From the NCBI RefSeq assembly GCF_009857595.1, contig NZ_WWCU01000004.1:124001-188000 (forward strand): a DNA stretch of 64,000 nt, read 5' to 3'. Of this stretch, positions 16,574-26,163 are shown piece after piece. Position 1 is the stretch's first letter, and every line of letters starts with the position of its first letter. Made by a program: the position numbers and the translations under genes. The notes under the pieces were generated by a model. It saw only the letters and a program-made list of their open reading frames with translations, made no database searches and was not told where the DNA came from. This DNA is from Pseudoduganella aquatica (GTDB lineage: Bacteria > Pseudomonadota > Gammaproteobacteria > Burkholderiales > Burkholderiaceae_D).

Positions 16574-17923
16574 TTAGTCGCGGATTTCCAGTGCGCGGTT
16601 CAGGCTCAGGGCGGCCAGGGAGCCGACTGCGCCGGACAGCAGGTAAAGGCTGACATAGGCCAGGCCGAAGTTGGCCGACAGGCCCAGCGCCACCAGCGGC
16701 GCAAAGCCCGCGCCCACCAGCCACGCCAGGTCGGACGTCAGCGCCGCGCCGGTGTAGCGGTATTTGGTCTGGAAGTTGGCGGTCACGGCGCCGGCGGCCT
16801 GGCCGTAGGACAGGCCCAGCAGCGTGAAGCCCACCATCAGGAAGATGTTCTGCCCGGCTTCGCCGCCGTCCATGAGCATCGGCACGAAGCCGCTGAAGAC
16901 GGCGATCAGCGCGGCCAGCGTGCCCAGCGTGGTGCGGCGGCCGAAGCGGTCCGCCAGCAGGCCGGAGGCGATAATGCCGCCCGCCGCCAGCACGGCGCCC
17001 ACCATCTGCAGGCCCAGGAAGTCACTGATCGAACGCGTCGAATACAGATTAATCCAGGACAGCGGGAACACCGTCACCAGGTGGAACAGCGCGTAGCTGG
17101 CCAGCGCGGCCAGCGCGCCGATCAGCACGTTGCGGCCTTGCGAACGGGCCAGTTCCATCACCGGCGTGGCGTCCAGCTCGTGGTCGTCCAGCAGCTTGGT
17201 GTATTCCGTGGTGGACACCAGGCGCAGGCGGGCGAACAGCGCCACCACGTTGATGGCGAAGGCCACGTAGAAGGGATAGCGCCAGCCCCAGTCGAGGAAT
17301 TCCAGCGTGGTCAGTGCCGACAGCAGGAAGGAGAACAGGCCGGCGGCCAGGATGAAGCCGACCGGGGCGCCCAGCTGGCCCAGCATGGCGTACCAGCCGC
17401 GCTTGTTCTGCGGCGCGCTCAGCGCCAGCAGCGAGGGCAGTCCGTCCCACGAGCCGCCTTGGGCGAAGCCCTGGCCGACGCGCAGCAGCGACAGCATGAT
17501 CACGGCGGTCATGCCCCAGTCCGCATATTCGGGCAGGAAGGCGATACCGGCGGTGGATGTGCCGAGCAGGAACAAGGCCCCCGTCAGCTTGGCTTCGCGC
17601 CCGAAATGGCGTTGTAGCGCCATAAACAACACCGAGCCGATGGGGCGGGCGATAAATGCAAACGAGAAGATGACAAAGGAGTAAAGTGTGCCGTCGAGGC
17701 GGCTTTCGAAGGGGAAGAAGACCTGCGGGAAGACCAGCACCGAGGCGATGGCGTAGACGAAGAAGTCGAAGTATTCGGATGCTCGGCCTATCACAACCCC
17801 GATCGCTATTTCTCCGGGTTCGATGTGCCCATCCCTGGCATTGATATTCCGCGCCCCTTGACTGGTTTGACGCGATGGATGTTCGGCGGGAAGATCGCCG
17901 TTGAATGTTGTCGTCGTGGCCAT
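16574..17923 (-). CDS. MFS transporter, metabolite:proton symporter (MHS) type
   Basis: The 449-residue protein has about twelve helices. Family features are GVVIGRASEYFDFFVYAIAS in helix 1, RPIGSVLFMALQRHFGRE between helices 2 and 3, GFAQGGSWDGLPSLL, and the repeat of the MFS motif at DRFGRR (about residue 305). MHS members import organic acids or osmolytes such as shikimate, alpha-ketoglutarate or proline betaine; the substrate is not predictable here. ATG 17923 follows AAGGA closely. It is transcribed divergently from the cyo operon and ends at a clear terminator. Confidence 0.88.
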   Translation of the reverse strand: MATTTTFNGDLPAEHPSRQTSQGARNINARDGHIEPGEIAIGVVIGRASEYFDFFVYAIASVLVFPQVFFPFESRLDGTLYSFVIFSFAFIARPIGSVLFMALQRHFGREAKLTGALFLLGTSTAGIAFLPEYADWGMTAVIMLSLLRVGQGFAQGGSWDGLPSLLALSAPQNKRGWYAMLGQLGAPVGFILAAGLFSFLLSALTTLEFLDWGWRYPFYVAFAINVVALFARLRLVSTTEYTKLLDDHELDATPVMELARSQGRNVLIGALAALASYALFHLVTVFPLSWINLYSTRSISDFLGLQMVGAVLAAGGIIASGLLADRFGRRTTLGTLAALIAVFSGFVPMLMDGGEAGQNIFLMVGFTLLGLSYGQAAGAVTANFQTKYRYTGAALTSDLAWLVGAGFAPLVALGLSANFGLAYVSLYLLSGAVGSLAALSLNRALEIRD

Positions 17924-18032
17924 ATTCCTTGTCTCGCTTAATAGTTGTACAACGGTCCGCCCCCAGGGGTAGGACAAAGTGTCCAATGTCCAAGAGGAGC
18001 CGTTGTGGTTACAGTACCATGTTATTCATTTT

Positions 18033-18045
18033 ATGTAACGTACAT
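18033..18045. promoter_or_regulatory. Dyad ATGTA-N3-TACAT upstream of cyoA
   Basis: ATGTA and TACAT are separated by three bases directly before the cyoA start (18052), in an AT-richer 128-base divergent intergenic region. It could be an operator or chance; no known consensus fits convincingly, and no good Shine-Dalgarno sequence is seen for cyoA. Confidence 0.25.
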
Positions 18046-18051
18046 TACCGC

Positions 18052-19053
18052 ATGAAATCTCCCTTGAACCATCGTGGATTGGCTCTTTTGCCACTGTTGT
18101 TGCTTGCAGGCTGCAACACCGTGGTAATGAACCCGTCCGGCGATATCGCCGCGCAGCAGGCCCGCCTTGTGGTGGTGTCCACTTTGCTGATGCTGCTGAT
18201 AGTCGTCCCAGTCATCGCACTGACCCTGTTCTTTGCGTGGAAGTATCGCCAAAGCAACACTAAAGCCAAATATGAACCCGATTGGGATCATTCCACCAAG
18301 CTCGAACTGGTGATCTGGGGCGCTCCGCTGCTGATCATTATCGTGCTGGGCCTGCTGACCTGGATCAGCACCCACAAGCTCGACCCTTATCGTCCGCTGG
18401 ACCGTATCGACGAGAAGCGTCCGCTGGCCGCCGGCGTCAAGCCGCTGGAAGTGCAGGTCGTGGCGCTGGACTGGAAATGGCTGTTCATCTATCCGGAGCA
18501 GGGCATCGCCACCGTGAATGAGCTGGTGACCCCGGTCGACGTGCCTGTACGTTACAAAATCACCGCCTCGAACGTGATGAATGCCTTCTACGTGCCAGCC
18601 CTGGCCGGCATGATTTACGCCATGCCGAGCATGGAGACGCAGCTGAACGCGGTCATCAACAAGCCCGGCGTGTACGACGGCTTCTCGGCCAACTACAGCG
18701 GCGCTGGCTTCTCGCACATGCGCTTCAAGTTCCACGGCGTGAGCAATGCCGACTTCGACGCCTGGGTTGCCAAGGTCAAGGCCTCCGGTTCCACCGGCAG
18801 CGTTGCGCTGGACCGCGCCAGCTACCAGGTCCTGGAAAAGCCGAGCGAAAAAGAGCCGGTGCGCTACTACAACGCCGTGTCGGCCGACCTGTACGACGCC
18901 ATCCTGAACCGCTGCGTCGGCGACGGCGCCACCTGCATCAACAAGATGATGGCGGATGACATCGTTCGCGCGAAAACCGCGGCCGAGCTGTGCAATACGC
19001 CGACTCCCGTGCCTAATCTTTCCATGAAGAGCAACAATGCAACACGATACTGA
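18052..19053 (+). CDS. cyoA: Cytochrome bo3-type ubiquinol oxidase subunit II
   Basis: The 333-residue lipoprotein has signal [21 protein letters not shown] with the lipid-carrying Cys, two membrane helices (about residues 40-62 and 80-103), and a periplasmic cupredoxin domain. The CuA ligands of cytochrome c oxidases are absent: where CSELCGxxHxxM would lie the sequence reads [12 protein letters not shown], and [20 protein letters not shown] matches CyoA. It is therefore a quinol oxidase subunit. ATG 18052 is preferred because it gives a complete lipoprotein signal, although its ribosome-binding site is poor. The 3' end overlaps cyoB by 17 bases, so the genes are coupled. Confidence 0.93.
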   Translation: MKSPLNHRGLALLPLLLLAGCNTVVMNPSGDIAAQQARLVVVSTLLMLLIVVPVIALTLFFAWKYRQSNTKAKYEPDWDHSTKLELVIWGAPLLIIIVLGLLTWISTHKLDPYRPLDRIDEKRPLAAGVKPLEVQVVALDWKWLFIYPEQGIATVNELVTPVDVPVRYKITASNVMNAFYVPALAGMIYAMPSMETQLNAVINKPGVYDGFSANYSGAGFSHMRFKFHGVSNADFDAWVAKVKASGSTGSVALDRASYQVLEKPSEKEPVRYYNAVSADLYDAILNRCVGDGATCINKMMADDIVRAKTAAELCNTPTPVPNLSMKSNNATRY

Positions 19054-21031
19054 TCTCATCTTCGGACGGCTGAGCTGGGAAGCGATTCCCTTCCACGAGC
19101 CTATCCTGCTGGCGACCTTCGCCGGCGTCGTGCTGGGCGGCATAGGCCTGCTTGGCGCCATTTCCTACTTCCGCCTGTGGGGCAATCTGTGGACGAACTG
19201 GATCACCAGTATCGACCATAAGAAAATCGGCATCATGTACATGATCCTCGGTTTGATCATGCTGCTGCGCGGCTTTGCCGACGCGCTGATGATGCGCGCC
19301 CAGCAAGCCTTCTCCTTCGGCGATTCGGCCGGCTTCCTGCCGCCGCACCACTACGACCAGGTCTTCACCGCCCACGGCGTGATCATGATCTTCTTCGTGG
19401 CGATGCCGTTCGTGACGGGCCTGATGAACTACGTGGTGCCGCTGCAGATCGGCGCGCGCGACGTGGCTTTCCCATTCCTGAACAACTTCTCCTTCTGGAT
19501 GACCGCCTTCGGCGCCGTCCTGGTGATGGCGTCGCTGTTCGTGGGCGAATTCGCCCGCACCGGCTGGCTGGCCTACCCGCCGCTGTCCGGCATCCTCGCG
19601 TCGCCCGACGTCGGGGTGGATTACTACATATGGTCATTACAGGTGGCCGGGGTCGGGACATTGCTGTCCGGCGTCAACCTGGTCGTCACCATCGTGAAAA
19701 TGCGCGCGCCTGGCATGGACATGATGAAGATGCCGGTGTTCACCTGGACCGCCCTGTGCACCAACGCGCTGATCGTGGCCGTGTTCCCCGTGCTGACCGC
19801 CGTGCTGGCCATGCTGTCGCTGGACCGTACCTTCGGCACCAACTTCTTCACCAACGAGCTGGGCGGCAACCCCATGCTGTACGTGAACCTGATCTGGATC
19901 TGGGGCCACCCCGAGGTGTACATCCTGGTGCTGCCGGTGTTCGGCGTGTTCTCGGAAATCGTGTCGACCTACTGCGGCAAGCGCCTGTTCGGCTACACCT
20001 CCATGGTGTACGCAACCGTCGTGATCACCATCCTGTCCTACCTGGTATGGCTGCACCACTTCTTCACCATGGGCTCCGGCGCATCGGTGAACTCCTTCTT
20101 CGGCATTACGACGATGATCATCTCGATCCCGACCGGCGCCAAGATCTTCAACTGGCTGTTCACCATGTACCGTGGCCGCATCCGCTTTGAAGTGCCTATG
20201 CTGTGGACCATCGGCTTCATCATCACCTTCGTGATCGGTGGCATGACCGGTGTTCTGCTGGCGGTGCCTCCGGCCGACTTCGTGCTGCACAACTCGCTGT
20301 TCCTGATCGCCCACTTCCACAACGTCATCATCGGCGGCGTGGTGTTCGGCGTGTTCGCGGCCATCAACTACTGGTTCCCGAAAGCCTTCGGCTACAAGCT
20401 GAACAGCTACTGGGGCAAGTGGTCGTTCTGGCTGTGGTTCGTGGGCTTCTACTTCGCCTTCATGCCGCTGTACGTGCTGGGCCTGATGGGCGTAACCCGC
20501 CGCATGAGCCATTTCGACGATCCTTCGCTGCAGATCTGGTTCCAGATCGCCGCCCTGGGCGCGGTCATGATCGCCGGCGGTATCGGCGCCATGCTGCTGC
20601 AATTCTGGGTTTCGTTCCGCGACCGCAAGCAGAACATGGACGTCACCGGCGACCCATGGAACGGCCGCACGCTGGAATGGTCGACCTCGTCGCCACCGCC
20701 GGACTACAACTTCGCGTTCACCCCGCGCGTGCACGACAACGACACCTGGGCCGACATGAAGAAGAACGGCTACCAGCGTCCGCTGAAGGACTACGTCGCG
20801 ATCCACATGCCGAAGAACACCTGGGCGGGCTTCGTGATCGCCGCGATCAGCGGCCTGATCGGCTTCGCGCTGATCTGGCAGATGTGGATCCTGGCCGGCG
20901 TGTCCTTCGTGGCCATGATGGCTGCCATCATTACGCATACGTTTAACTACAAACGCGACTACTACATTCCTGCGGACGAAGTTGTCCGTACCGAAGATGC
21001 TCGCACTCAACTGCTGAATGCCCATGTCTGA
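19037..21031 (+). CDS. cyoB: Cytochrome bo3-type ubiquinol oxidase subunit I
   Basis: The 664-residue heme-copper subunit has about fifteen helices. Key sites are visible: [15 protein letters not shown] (low-spin heme His, about residue 113), [19 protein letters not shown] with the cross-linked His-Tyr pair and the A1-type Glu of the D channel, WLHHFFTMG with the two CuB His, and [15 protein letters not shown] with the heme ligands. It reduces oxygen to water with ubiquinol electrons and pumps protons. ATG 19037 lies inside the end of cyoA. The last eight bases overlap cyoC. Confidence 0.96.
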   Translation: MQHDTDLIFGRLSWEAIPFHEPILLATFAGVVLGGIGLLGAISYFRLWGNLWTNWITSIDHKKIGIMYMILGLIMLLRGFADALMMRAQQAFSFGDSAGFLPPHHYDQVFTAHGVIMIFFVAMPFVTGLMNYVVPLQIGARDVAFPFLNNFSFWMTAFGAVLVMASLFVGEFARTGWLAYPPLSGILASPDVGVDYYIWSLQVAGVGTLLSGVNLVVTIVKMRAPGMDMMKMPVFTWTALCTNALIVAVFPVLTAVLAMLSLDRTFGTNFFTNELGGNPMLYVNLIWIWGHPEVYILVLPVFGVFSEIVSTYCGKRLFGYTSMVYATVVITILSYLVWLHHFFTMGSGASVNSFFGITTMIISIPTGAKIFNWLFTMYRGRIRFEVPMLWTIGFIITFVIGGMTGVLLAVPPADFVLHNSLFLIAHFHNVIIGGVVFGVFAAINYWFPKAFGYKLNSYWGKWSFWLWFVGFYFAFMPLYVLGLMGVTRRMSHFDDPSLQIWFQIAALGAVMIAGGIGAMLLQFWVSFRDRKQNMDVTGDPWNGRTLEWSTSSPPPDYNFAFTPRVHDNDTWADMKKNGYQRPLKDYVAIHMPKNTWAGFVIAAISGLIGFALIWQMWILAGVSFVAMMAAIITHTFNYKRDYYIPADEVVRTEDARTQLLNAHV

Positions 21032-21635
21032 CGCTACTTTGAACCCAAGCTCGCGCTACTTCGTGCGCGAGCACCATCCGGAAAACGGCACCTTGCTCGG
21101 TTTCTGGATCTACCTGATGAGCGATTGCCTGATCTTCGCCGTCCTGTTCGCAACCTACGCCGTGCTGGGCCGCAACTACGCGGGCGGCCCGACCGGCGCC
21201 GAGCTGTTCGACCTGAAGCTGGTGGCATTGAACACCTCGATGCTGCTGCTGTCGTCGATCACCTACGGCTTCGCCATGCTGGAAGCGGGCCGCAAGCGCC
21301 TGGGCGCCACCATGGGCTGGCTGATCGTCACCGGCCTGTTCGGCGCGGCCTTCATCTCGCTGGAACTGTACGAGTTCGTGCACCTGCTGCATGAAAACGC
21401 CGGTCCGCAGCGCAGCGCCTTCCTGACCTCGTTCTGGTCGCTGGTGGCCACCCACGGCCTGCACGTGACCTTCGGTATCGTGTGGCTGATCACGCTGCTG
21501 TTCCAGCTGAAGAAGCATGGCCTGACGCATGAAAACATGCGCCGCCTGACCTGTTTGTCGATGTTCTGGCACTTCCTGGACGTGGTCTGGATCGGCGTGT
21601 TCACCTTTGTTTACCTGATGGGAGTTCTGCCATGA
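21024..21635 (+). CDS. cyoC: Cytochrome bo3-type ubiquinol oxidase subunit III
   Basis: The 203-residue inner-membrane protein has five helices, the length and topology of CyoC. Typical segments are [34 protein letters not shown] and [12 protein letters not shown], ending [19 protein letters not shown]. It stabilises subunit I. ATG 21024 (MSDATLN) is preferred over 21018; both lie within the end of cyoB. The stop overlaps the cyoD start by four bases (ATGA). Confidence 0.95.
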   Translation: MSDATLNPSSRYFVREHHPENGTLLGFWIYLMSDCLIFAVLFATYAVLGRNYAGGPTGAELFDLKLVALNTSMLLLSSITYGFAMLEAGRKRLGATMGWLIVTGLFGAAFISLELYEFVHLLHENAGPQRSAFLTSFWSLVATHGLHVTFGIVWLITLLFQLKKHGLTHENMRRLTCLSMFWHFLDVVWIGVFTFVYLMGVLP

Positions 21636-22036
21636 GCGATCACAACCACGAGCACCATGGCCATGACGATCACGGCCACGGCCACCACGGCCATGACGAC
21701 CACAACCACGGCAGCCTGAAGTCCTACACCATAGGCTTCATCCTGTCGGTGATCCTGACCGCGATTCCGTTCTGGCTGGTGATGGGCAATGTGTTCGCCA
21801 ATCCGGCCACCACGGCCTTCACCATCCTCGGCTTCGCGGCCGTGCAGATCGTGGTCCACATGGTCTACTTCCTGCACATGAACGCGAAAGTGGAGGGCGG
21901 CTGGTCCATGCTGGCCATGATGTTCACGCTGATCCTGGTGGTTATCGTGCTGTCGGGCTCGATCTGGGTCATGTACCACATGAACGCCAACATGATGCCG
22001 GGCATGGACGCGCACCAAATGCGCAACATGCCATGA
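21632..22036 (+). CDS. cyoD: Cytochrome bo3-type ubiquinol oxidase subunit IV, His-rich N-terminus
   Basis: The 134-residue protein has the three helices of CyoD (about residues 32-54, 60-82 and 90-112), with ILGFAAVQIVVHMVYFLHMN as the family core. Unusually, residues 4-26 hold about eleven His among Asp and Gly (HNHEHHGHDDHGHG and more), and the C-terminus is Met/His-rich (MYHMNANMMPGMDAHQMRNM). Such ends could bind copper or other metals on either membrane face; this is inference. Start and stop both overlap neighbours by four bases. Confidence 0.93.
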   Translation: MSDHNHEHHGHDDHGHGHHGHDDHNHGSLKSYTIGFILSVILTAIPFWLVMGNVFANPATTAFTILGFAAVQIVVHMVYFLHMNAKVEGGWSMLAMMFTLILVVIVLSGSIWVMYHMNANMMPGMDAHQMRNMP

Positions 22037-22863
22037 TGTCCGCACCGCGCACTGCCGCCGCGCCGCGCCTGCGTTCCGCAGGCCTGCGCTACACGCTGGC
22101 GGCTTGCGCGGTGCTTGTCATCGTAGTACTGCTCGCGCTGGGCACGTGGCAAGTCCAGCGCCTGCAATGGAAACTGGCTCTGATCGAACGCGTCGACGCA
22201 CGCGTGCACGCGGAGCCGGTTCCCGCGCCCGGTCCGCAGGACTGGGCCAGGGTGTCCGCAGACACCGATGAATACAAGCACGTCTTCCTGACGGGCAGAT
22301 TGCTCCCCGAATACTCCACCAAGGCGCAGGCCACCACCGAGCGCGGCCCAGGCTATTGGCTGCTCACGCCGCTGTGCCAGGCCGACGGCGGCACCGTCAT
22401 TGTCAACCGCGGTTTCATTCCGCTGGAGGCGGCTGCCGGGCTGGAAGGCAGCCTGAACGCCGTGGTCCCTGCCGGCACCGACGCCTGCGCCGCCGCCGCG
22501 CTGGCCGGCCGCGCCCCGGTGCGACTGAACGGCTTGCTGCGCATCAGCGAAGTGGGCAAGGGGCCGATGGGCCTGCGCGCCAACGACCCGGCGCAGAACC
22601 GCTGGTATGCGCGCGACGTGCACGCCATCGCCACCGCGCGCGGCCTGCAGCCGGCGCGCGTGGCGCCATACTTTGTCGACGCCGATGCCGGCCAGTACGT
22701 GGCCGATCTTGCGGAACCGCTGCGCCCCTATGGCGGCATGACGGTTATTTCTTTCCCGAACAATCACTTGGTTTATGCTCTCACCTGGTACGCGCTGGCT
22801 GCTATGATGGCGGCCGCGCTGGCGTGGGTGATACGCGACGAGCGCCGCCGCGCCGGCAAGTAG
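22033..22863 (+). CDS. SURF1-family oxidase assembly protein
   Basis: The 276-residue protein has an N-terminal helix (LAACAVLVIVVLLALGTWQVQR, residues about 25-46) and a C-terminal helix flanking a periplasmic domain, the standard SURF1 topology. GTWQVQRLQWK, GPGYWLLTPL, TVIVNRGFIPLE and LTWYALAAMMAAALAW are family blocks. SURF1 proteins help insert heme a into subunit I. In Paracoccus a dedicated Surf1q is encoded with a quinol oxidase using heme a; the same arrangement here raises the possibility that this Cyo-type oxidase carries heme a. It overlaps cyoD by four bases. Confidence 0.9.
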   Translation: MMSAPRTAAAPRLRSAGLRYTLAACAVLVIVVLLALGTWQVQRLQWKLALIERVDARVHAEPVPAPGPQDWARVSADTDEYKHVFLTGRLLPEYSTKAQATTERGPGYWLLTPLCQADGGTVIVNRGFIPLEAAAGLEGSLNAVVPAGTDACAAAALAGRAPVRLNGLLRISEVGKGPMGLRANDPAQNRWYARDVHAIATARGLQPARVAPYFVDADAGQYVADLAEPLRPYGGMTVISFPNNHLVYALTWYALAAMMAAALAWVIRDERRRAGK

Positions 22864-22911
22864 CGGGGCACGCAGGCCTGCACGCAGGCCGCATAACTCA
22901 GGCGAGGATGA

Positions 22912-24231
22912 ATGTCGGGCCAACTACTTTCAATAGCAAAATTGCCGTCCTTCCTGGCGGCGGCCCGCGCCGGCCAGGCGGCAGGGCATCAGAACATGCA
23001 GCAGCTGATACAGCTGCGCTGGATCGCCGTGGCCGGGCAGATCACCACCATCCTCGTGGTGGCCTGGGGCATAGGCATCAAGCTGCCGCTGGTCTACATG
23101 CTGGAAGTGCTGGCCTGCCTGATCGCCTTCAACGTCGCCAGCCAGCTGCGCTGGCATGAGAAATGGGCCGTGTCGAACGGCGAACTGTTTCTCGCCATCC
23201 TGGTGGACGTGGCCAGCCTCACGGCCCAGCTCTACCTGAGCGGCGGCACCTCGAATCCCTTTGTCTACCTCTACCTGCTGCAGGTCATCCTCAGCGCGGT
23301 GCTGCTGGAGGCCTGGTCCACCTGGACCATCGTCGCCATCGCCAGCGCCTGCCTGGCCGGATTGTCCGTGTGGTCCAAGCCCATCGCGCTGCCGCTGTTC
23401 CACGAGCGTGGCTACTTCAGCCTGTATATCCAGGGAATGCTGATCTGCTTCGCGCTGAACGCCGCGCTGCTGGTGGTGTTCATCACCCGCATCATGAGCA
23501 ATTTGCGCGCCGGCGACGCCATGCTGGCCAGCATGCGCCAGCGCGCCGCAGAGGAGGAGCATATCGTCCGCATGGGCCTGCTCGCCTCGGGCGCGGCGCA
23601 CGAGCTGGGCACGCCGCTGGCCACGCTGTCGGTGATACTGGGCGACTGGCGCCGCATGCCGGAGTTCAGCAAGAATCCGGAACTGCTGGAGGAAATCGGC
23701 GAGATGCAGGCCCAGCTGGCGCGCTGCAAATCCATCGTCAGCGGCATCCTGCTGTCGGCGGGCGAGGCGCGCGGCGAATCGTCGGCGCGTACCACCATCA
23801 ACACCTTCCTCGACGAGCTGGTGCAGGAATGGTGCGCCAGCCGGCCGGTGGCGTCCTTCGATTACCGCAACACCATCGAGGACATGCCGGTCGTGTTCGA
23901 CACGGCCTTCAAGCAGATGATCTGCAATGTGCTGGATAATGCACTGGAAGCATCGCCCGAGTGGGTGCGGCTGGAGGCGCGCTGCGAGGACGGCGCCATC
24001 AAGCTGCTGGTCAGCGACAGCGGCCCGGGCTTCGCGCCCGACATCCTGGAGCAGTTCGGCAAGCCCTACAATTCAAGCAAGGGCAAGCCGGGCCGTGGGC
24101 TGGGCCTGTTCCTGACGGTGAACGTGGCGCGCACCCTGGGCGGCACGGTGGAGGCTGGCAACCGGCCGGAGGGCGGCGCCGCCGTCTTGCTGAGCTTGCC
24201 GCTGACGGCCATTGCAGTGGAAGAGGAATAG
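22912..24231 (+). CDS. regB: RegB/PrrB-type redox-sensing histidine kinase
   Basis: The 439-residue membrane kinase has about six helices (residues 35-195), then HisKA and HATPase domains. The RegB quinone-binding signature GGTSNPF is present at residues 111-117 at the end of helix 3. The phospho-acceptor is His 230 (GAAHELGTP), and Cys 272 (QLARCKSIV) lies about 40 residues later, where R. capsulatus RegB has its redox-active Cys. The ATP lid ends GRGLGLFLTVNVARTLGG. RegB phosphorylates RegA when the quinone pool or redox state allows, linking respiration genes to oxygen. GAGGA precedes ATG 22912, 48 bases after SURF1. Confidence 0.92.
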   Translation: MSGQLLSIAKLPSFLAAARAGQAAGHQNMQQLIQLRWIAVAGQITTILVVAWGIGIKLPLVYMLEVLACLIAFNVASQLRWHEKWAVSNGELFLAILVDVASLTAQLYLSGGTSNPFVYLYLLQVILSAVLLEAWSTWTIVAIASACLAGLSVWSKPIALPLFHERGYFSLYIQGMLICFALNAALLVVFITRIMSNLRAGDAMLASMRQRAAEEEHIVRMGLLASGAAHELGTPLATLSVILGDWRRMPEFSKNPELLEEIGEMQAQLARCKSIVSGILLSAGEARGESSARTTINTFLDELVQEWCASRPVASFDYRNTIEDMPVVFDTAFKQMICNVLDNALEASPEWVRLEARCEDGAIKLLVSDSGPGFAPDILEQFGKPYNSSKGKPGRGLGLFLTVNVARTLGGTVEAGNRPEGGAAVLLSLPLTAIAVEEE

Positions 24232-24235
24232 AGGA

Positions 24236-24778
24236 ATGACCGAAGAAGAAGTACGCCAGCTCATCATCATCGAGGACGACGCCGCCTTTGCGCGCACGCT
24301 GGGCCGTTCCTTCGAGCGGCGCGGCTACCAGGTGCTGCTGGCGGCCAGCCTGGAGGAGGCCGAGGCGCTGCTCGAAGAGCATACGCCGGGCTACGCCGTG
24401 GTGGACCTGAAACTGAAGAACAACACCTCCGGCCTGCTGTGCGTGCAGATGCTGCACGCGCACGACCCGGAGATGCTGATCGTGGTGCTGACCGGCTTCG
24501 CCAGCATCAACACGGCGGTGGAAGCGATCAAGCTGGGCGCCTGCCAGTACCTGGCCAAGCCGTCCAACACCGACGACATCGAAGCCGCCTTTGCCCACGT
24601 GGCCGGCAGCGCCGAGGTGGAAATGACCAACCGCTCCACATCCATCAAGACGCTGGAGTGGGAGCGCATCCACGAAGTGCTGGCCGAGACCGACTTCAAC
24701 ATCTCCGAGGCCGCCCGCCGCCTCGGCATGCACCGCCGCACGCTGGCGCGCAAGCTGGAAAAGCAGCGCGTGAAGTAG
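24236..24778 (+). CDS. regA: RegA/PrrA/ActR-type response regulator
   Basis: The 180-residue protein has a receiver domain (residues 8-120, acidic pocket IIEDD, phospho-acceptor Asp 57 in AVVDLKLK, Lys in LAKPS) joined by a short linker to a Fis-type helix-turn-helix ending NISEAARRLGMHRRTLARKL, almost invariant in this family. It binds promoters of terminal oxidase, carbon and nitrogen genes. It starts four bases after regB with GAGG before ATG 24236. Its closeness to cyoABCD suggests control of this oxidase, which remains to be shown. Confidence 0.93.
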   Translation: MTEEEVRQLIIIEDDAAFARTLGRSFERRGYQVLLAASLEEAEALLEEHTPGYAVVDLKLKNNTSGLLCVQMLHAHDPEMLIVVLTGFASINTAVEAIKLGACQYLAKPSNTDDIEAAFAHVAGSAEVEMTNRSTSIKTLEWERIHEVLAETDFNISEAARRLGMHRRTLARKLEKQRVK

Positions 24779-24793
24779 ACAGGGGCATATCAA

Positions 24794-24823
24794 GCCGGTA
24801 AGATGGTTTTTTTACTAACCGGC
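24794..24823. promoter_or_regulatory. GCCGGT/ACCGGC inverted repeat between regA and the TonB-Sel1 gene
   Basis: Six-base arms at 24794-24799 and 24818-24823 flank an AT-rich 18-base spacer containing seven T. It could be a weak terminator for regA or part of the promoter of the next gene (ATG 24835); spacer length and stem strength leave this open. Confidence 0.3.
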
Positions 24824-24834
24824 AGGGTGGCACC

Positions 24835-26148
24835 ATGGATACGGCACGTTTGAAGCAAGCTGCGGCGCTGGCCGTGGCCATCTCCACCCTGCATGGCCCG
24901 GCCCGCGCCGAAACGCCCGCCGCGCCCGCCAAGGCGACCCGCGCCGTGGCCGATTTCAGCAAGTGCGACAAACCGGTCTGGCCGCAGGAAGCGCTGCGGC
25001 GCGAGCAGCAGGGCACCGTCACGATGGCGTTCAAGATCGGCGAGGACGGCACGGTGGTCGAGTCCAAGGTGAACAAATCCAGCGGCTATCCGCTGCTGGA
25101 CGAGGCCGCGCGCTTCGGCCTGGCCAAGTGCAAGTTCAAGCCCGGAACGGTAGGCGGCCAGCCCACGACCACATGGATGCAGATGCAATACAAGTGGGTA
25201 CTGGACCTGCCCGAGAAAGATCCCGCCTTGCAGGCGGCGTTCGCCGAGGCGCTGGCGGCGGCCGAGGGCGGCGACCCGCAGGCGCAATACAAGGTGGCGG
25301 AACTGATCCGTACCGGCAAGGGTGTGAAGCACGACGATGCGCAGGCGATGGCGTGGCTGAAGAGGGCGGCGGAAACCGGCTATGCCGAGGCGCAGTTCAT
25401 GCTGGGCAGCTACTACCTGGCCGGCAAGGGCAGCGAAGCGGACGTCGCGCTGGCGCATCCCTTGCTGATGAAAGCCGCCGAGCAGGGCCATGCGATGGCG
25501 ATGATGGCGGTGGGCGGGCAATATATGACGGGCAAGGGCGTCGAGCGGGATCCTGCGCAGGGCTATGCCTGGGTGCGCAAGGCGGCCGATGCGGGTTTGC
25601 CGATTGCGTACACCGGCCTGGCTTCCATGTACTTCGGCGGCGTGGGCGTGGCGCGCGACCCGGACGAAGCGCAGCGCATGCTGCGCCGGGGGGCGGAACT
25701 GGGCGAGCAGACCGCGCTGCAGGGGCTGGGCATGGAGCTGCTGCGCTCGCAGTCGCCACGCGACCAGGCGGAAGCCTTGCCCTTGCTGGAGAAGGCTGCG
25801 GCGAAGGGTTCGCCGGTTGTGCAGTACTTGCTGGGGAATGCCTATGCAGAAGGCAAGGGCACGGAGGCTGATACGGCCGTGGCTGCCGAATGGTACCGAA
25901 AGGCTGCTGCGCAGAGCTACCCGGTGGCGCAGTTCGCGCTGGGCGGCATGATGGAGCAGGGCAGCGGCGCGCGCAAGGACGAGGCGGAGGCGCTGCGCTT
26001 GTATGAGCTGGCCGCGCAGCGCGGGTATCTGCCGGCGGTGCAGCGCATGCTGAAAGTGGCGGAGCGCGGCGAACTGGGCCGTCCGGTGGATGTGGCTGCG
26101 GCAGCGCAGTGGCGCGCGCAGTTGAGCGGATTGAGCGGCAAGAAATAG
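24835..26148 (+). CDS. Exported TonB C-terminal domain plus Sel1-repeat protein
   Basis: The 437-residue protein starts with a signal peptide (MDTARLKQAAALAVAISTLH, ending ARA-ET). Residues about 40-110 form a TonB C-terminal-like domain (WPQEALRREQQGTVTMAFKI, LLDEAARFGLAKCKFKPG). From about 145 to 425 there are about eight Sel1/TPR-like repeats with the typical alternation of YLAGKG, YMTGKGVERD, AQYLLGNAYAEGKG and A-x-YRKAA. The usual membrane anchor and Pro-rich spacer of TonB are missing, so it is probably a periplasmic scaffold rather than an energiser. It is monocistronic. Confidence 0.85.
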   Translation: MDTARLKQAAALAVAISTLHGPARAETPAAPAKATRAVADFSKCDKPVWPQEALRREQQGTVTMAFKIGEDGTVVESKVNKSSGYPLLDEAARFGLAKCKFKPGTVGGQPTTTWMQMQYKWVLDLPEKDPALQAAFAEALAAAEGGDPQAQYKVAELIRTGKGVKHDDAQAMAWLKRAAETGYAEAQFMLGSYYLAGKGSEADVALAHPLLMKAAEQGHAMAMMAVGGQYMTGKGVERDPAQGYAWVRKAADAGLPIAYTGLASMYFGGVGVARDPDEAQRMLRRGAELGEQTALQGLGMELLRSQSPRDQAEALPLLEKAAAKGSPVVQYLLGNAYAEGKGTEADTAVAAEWYRKAAAQSYPVAQFALGGMMEQGSGARKDEAEALRLYELAAQRGYLPAVQRMLKVAERGELGRPVDVAAAAQWRAQLSGLSGKK

Positions 26149-26163
26149 CGGGGCGGCGGCGCT

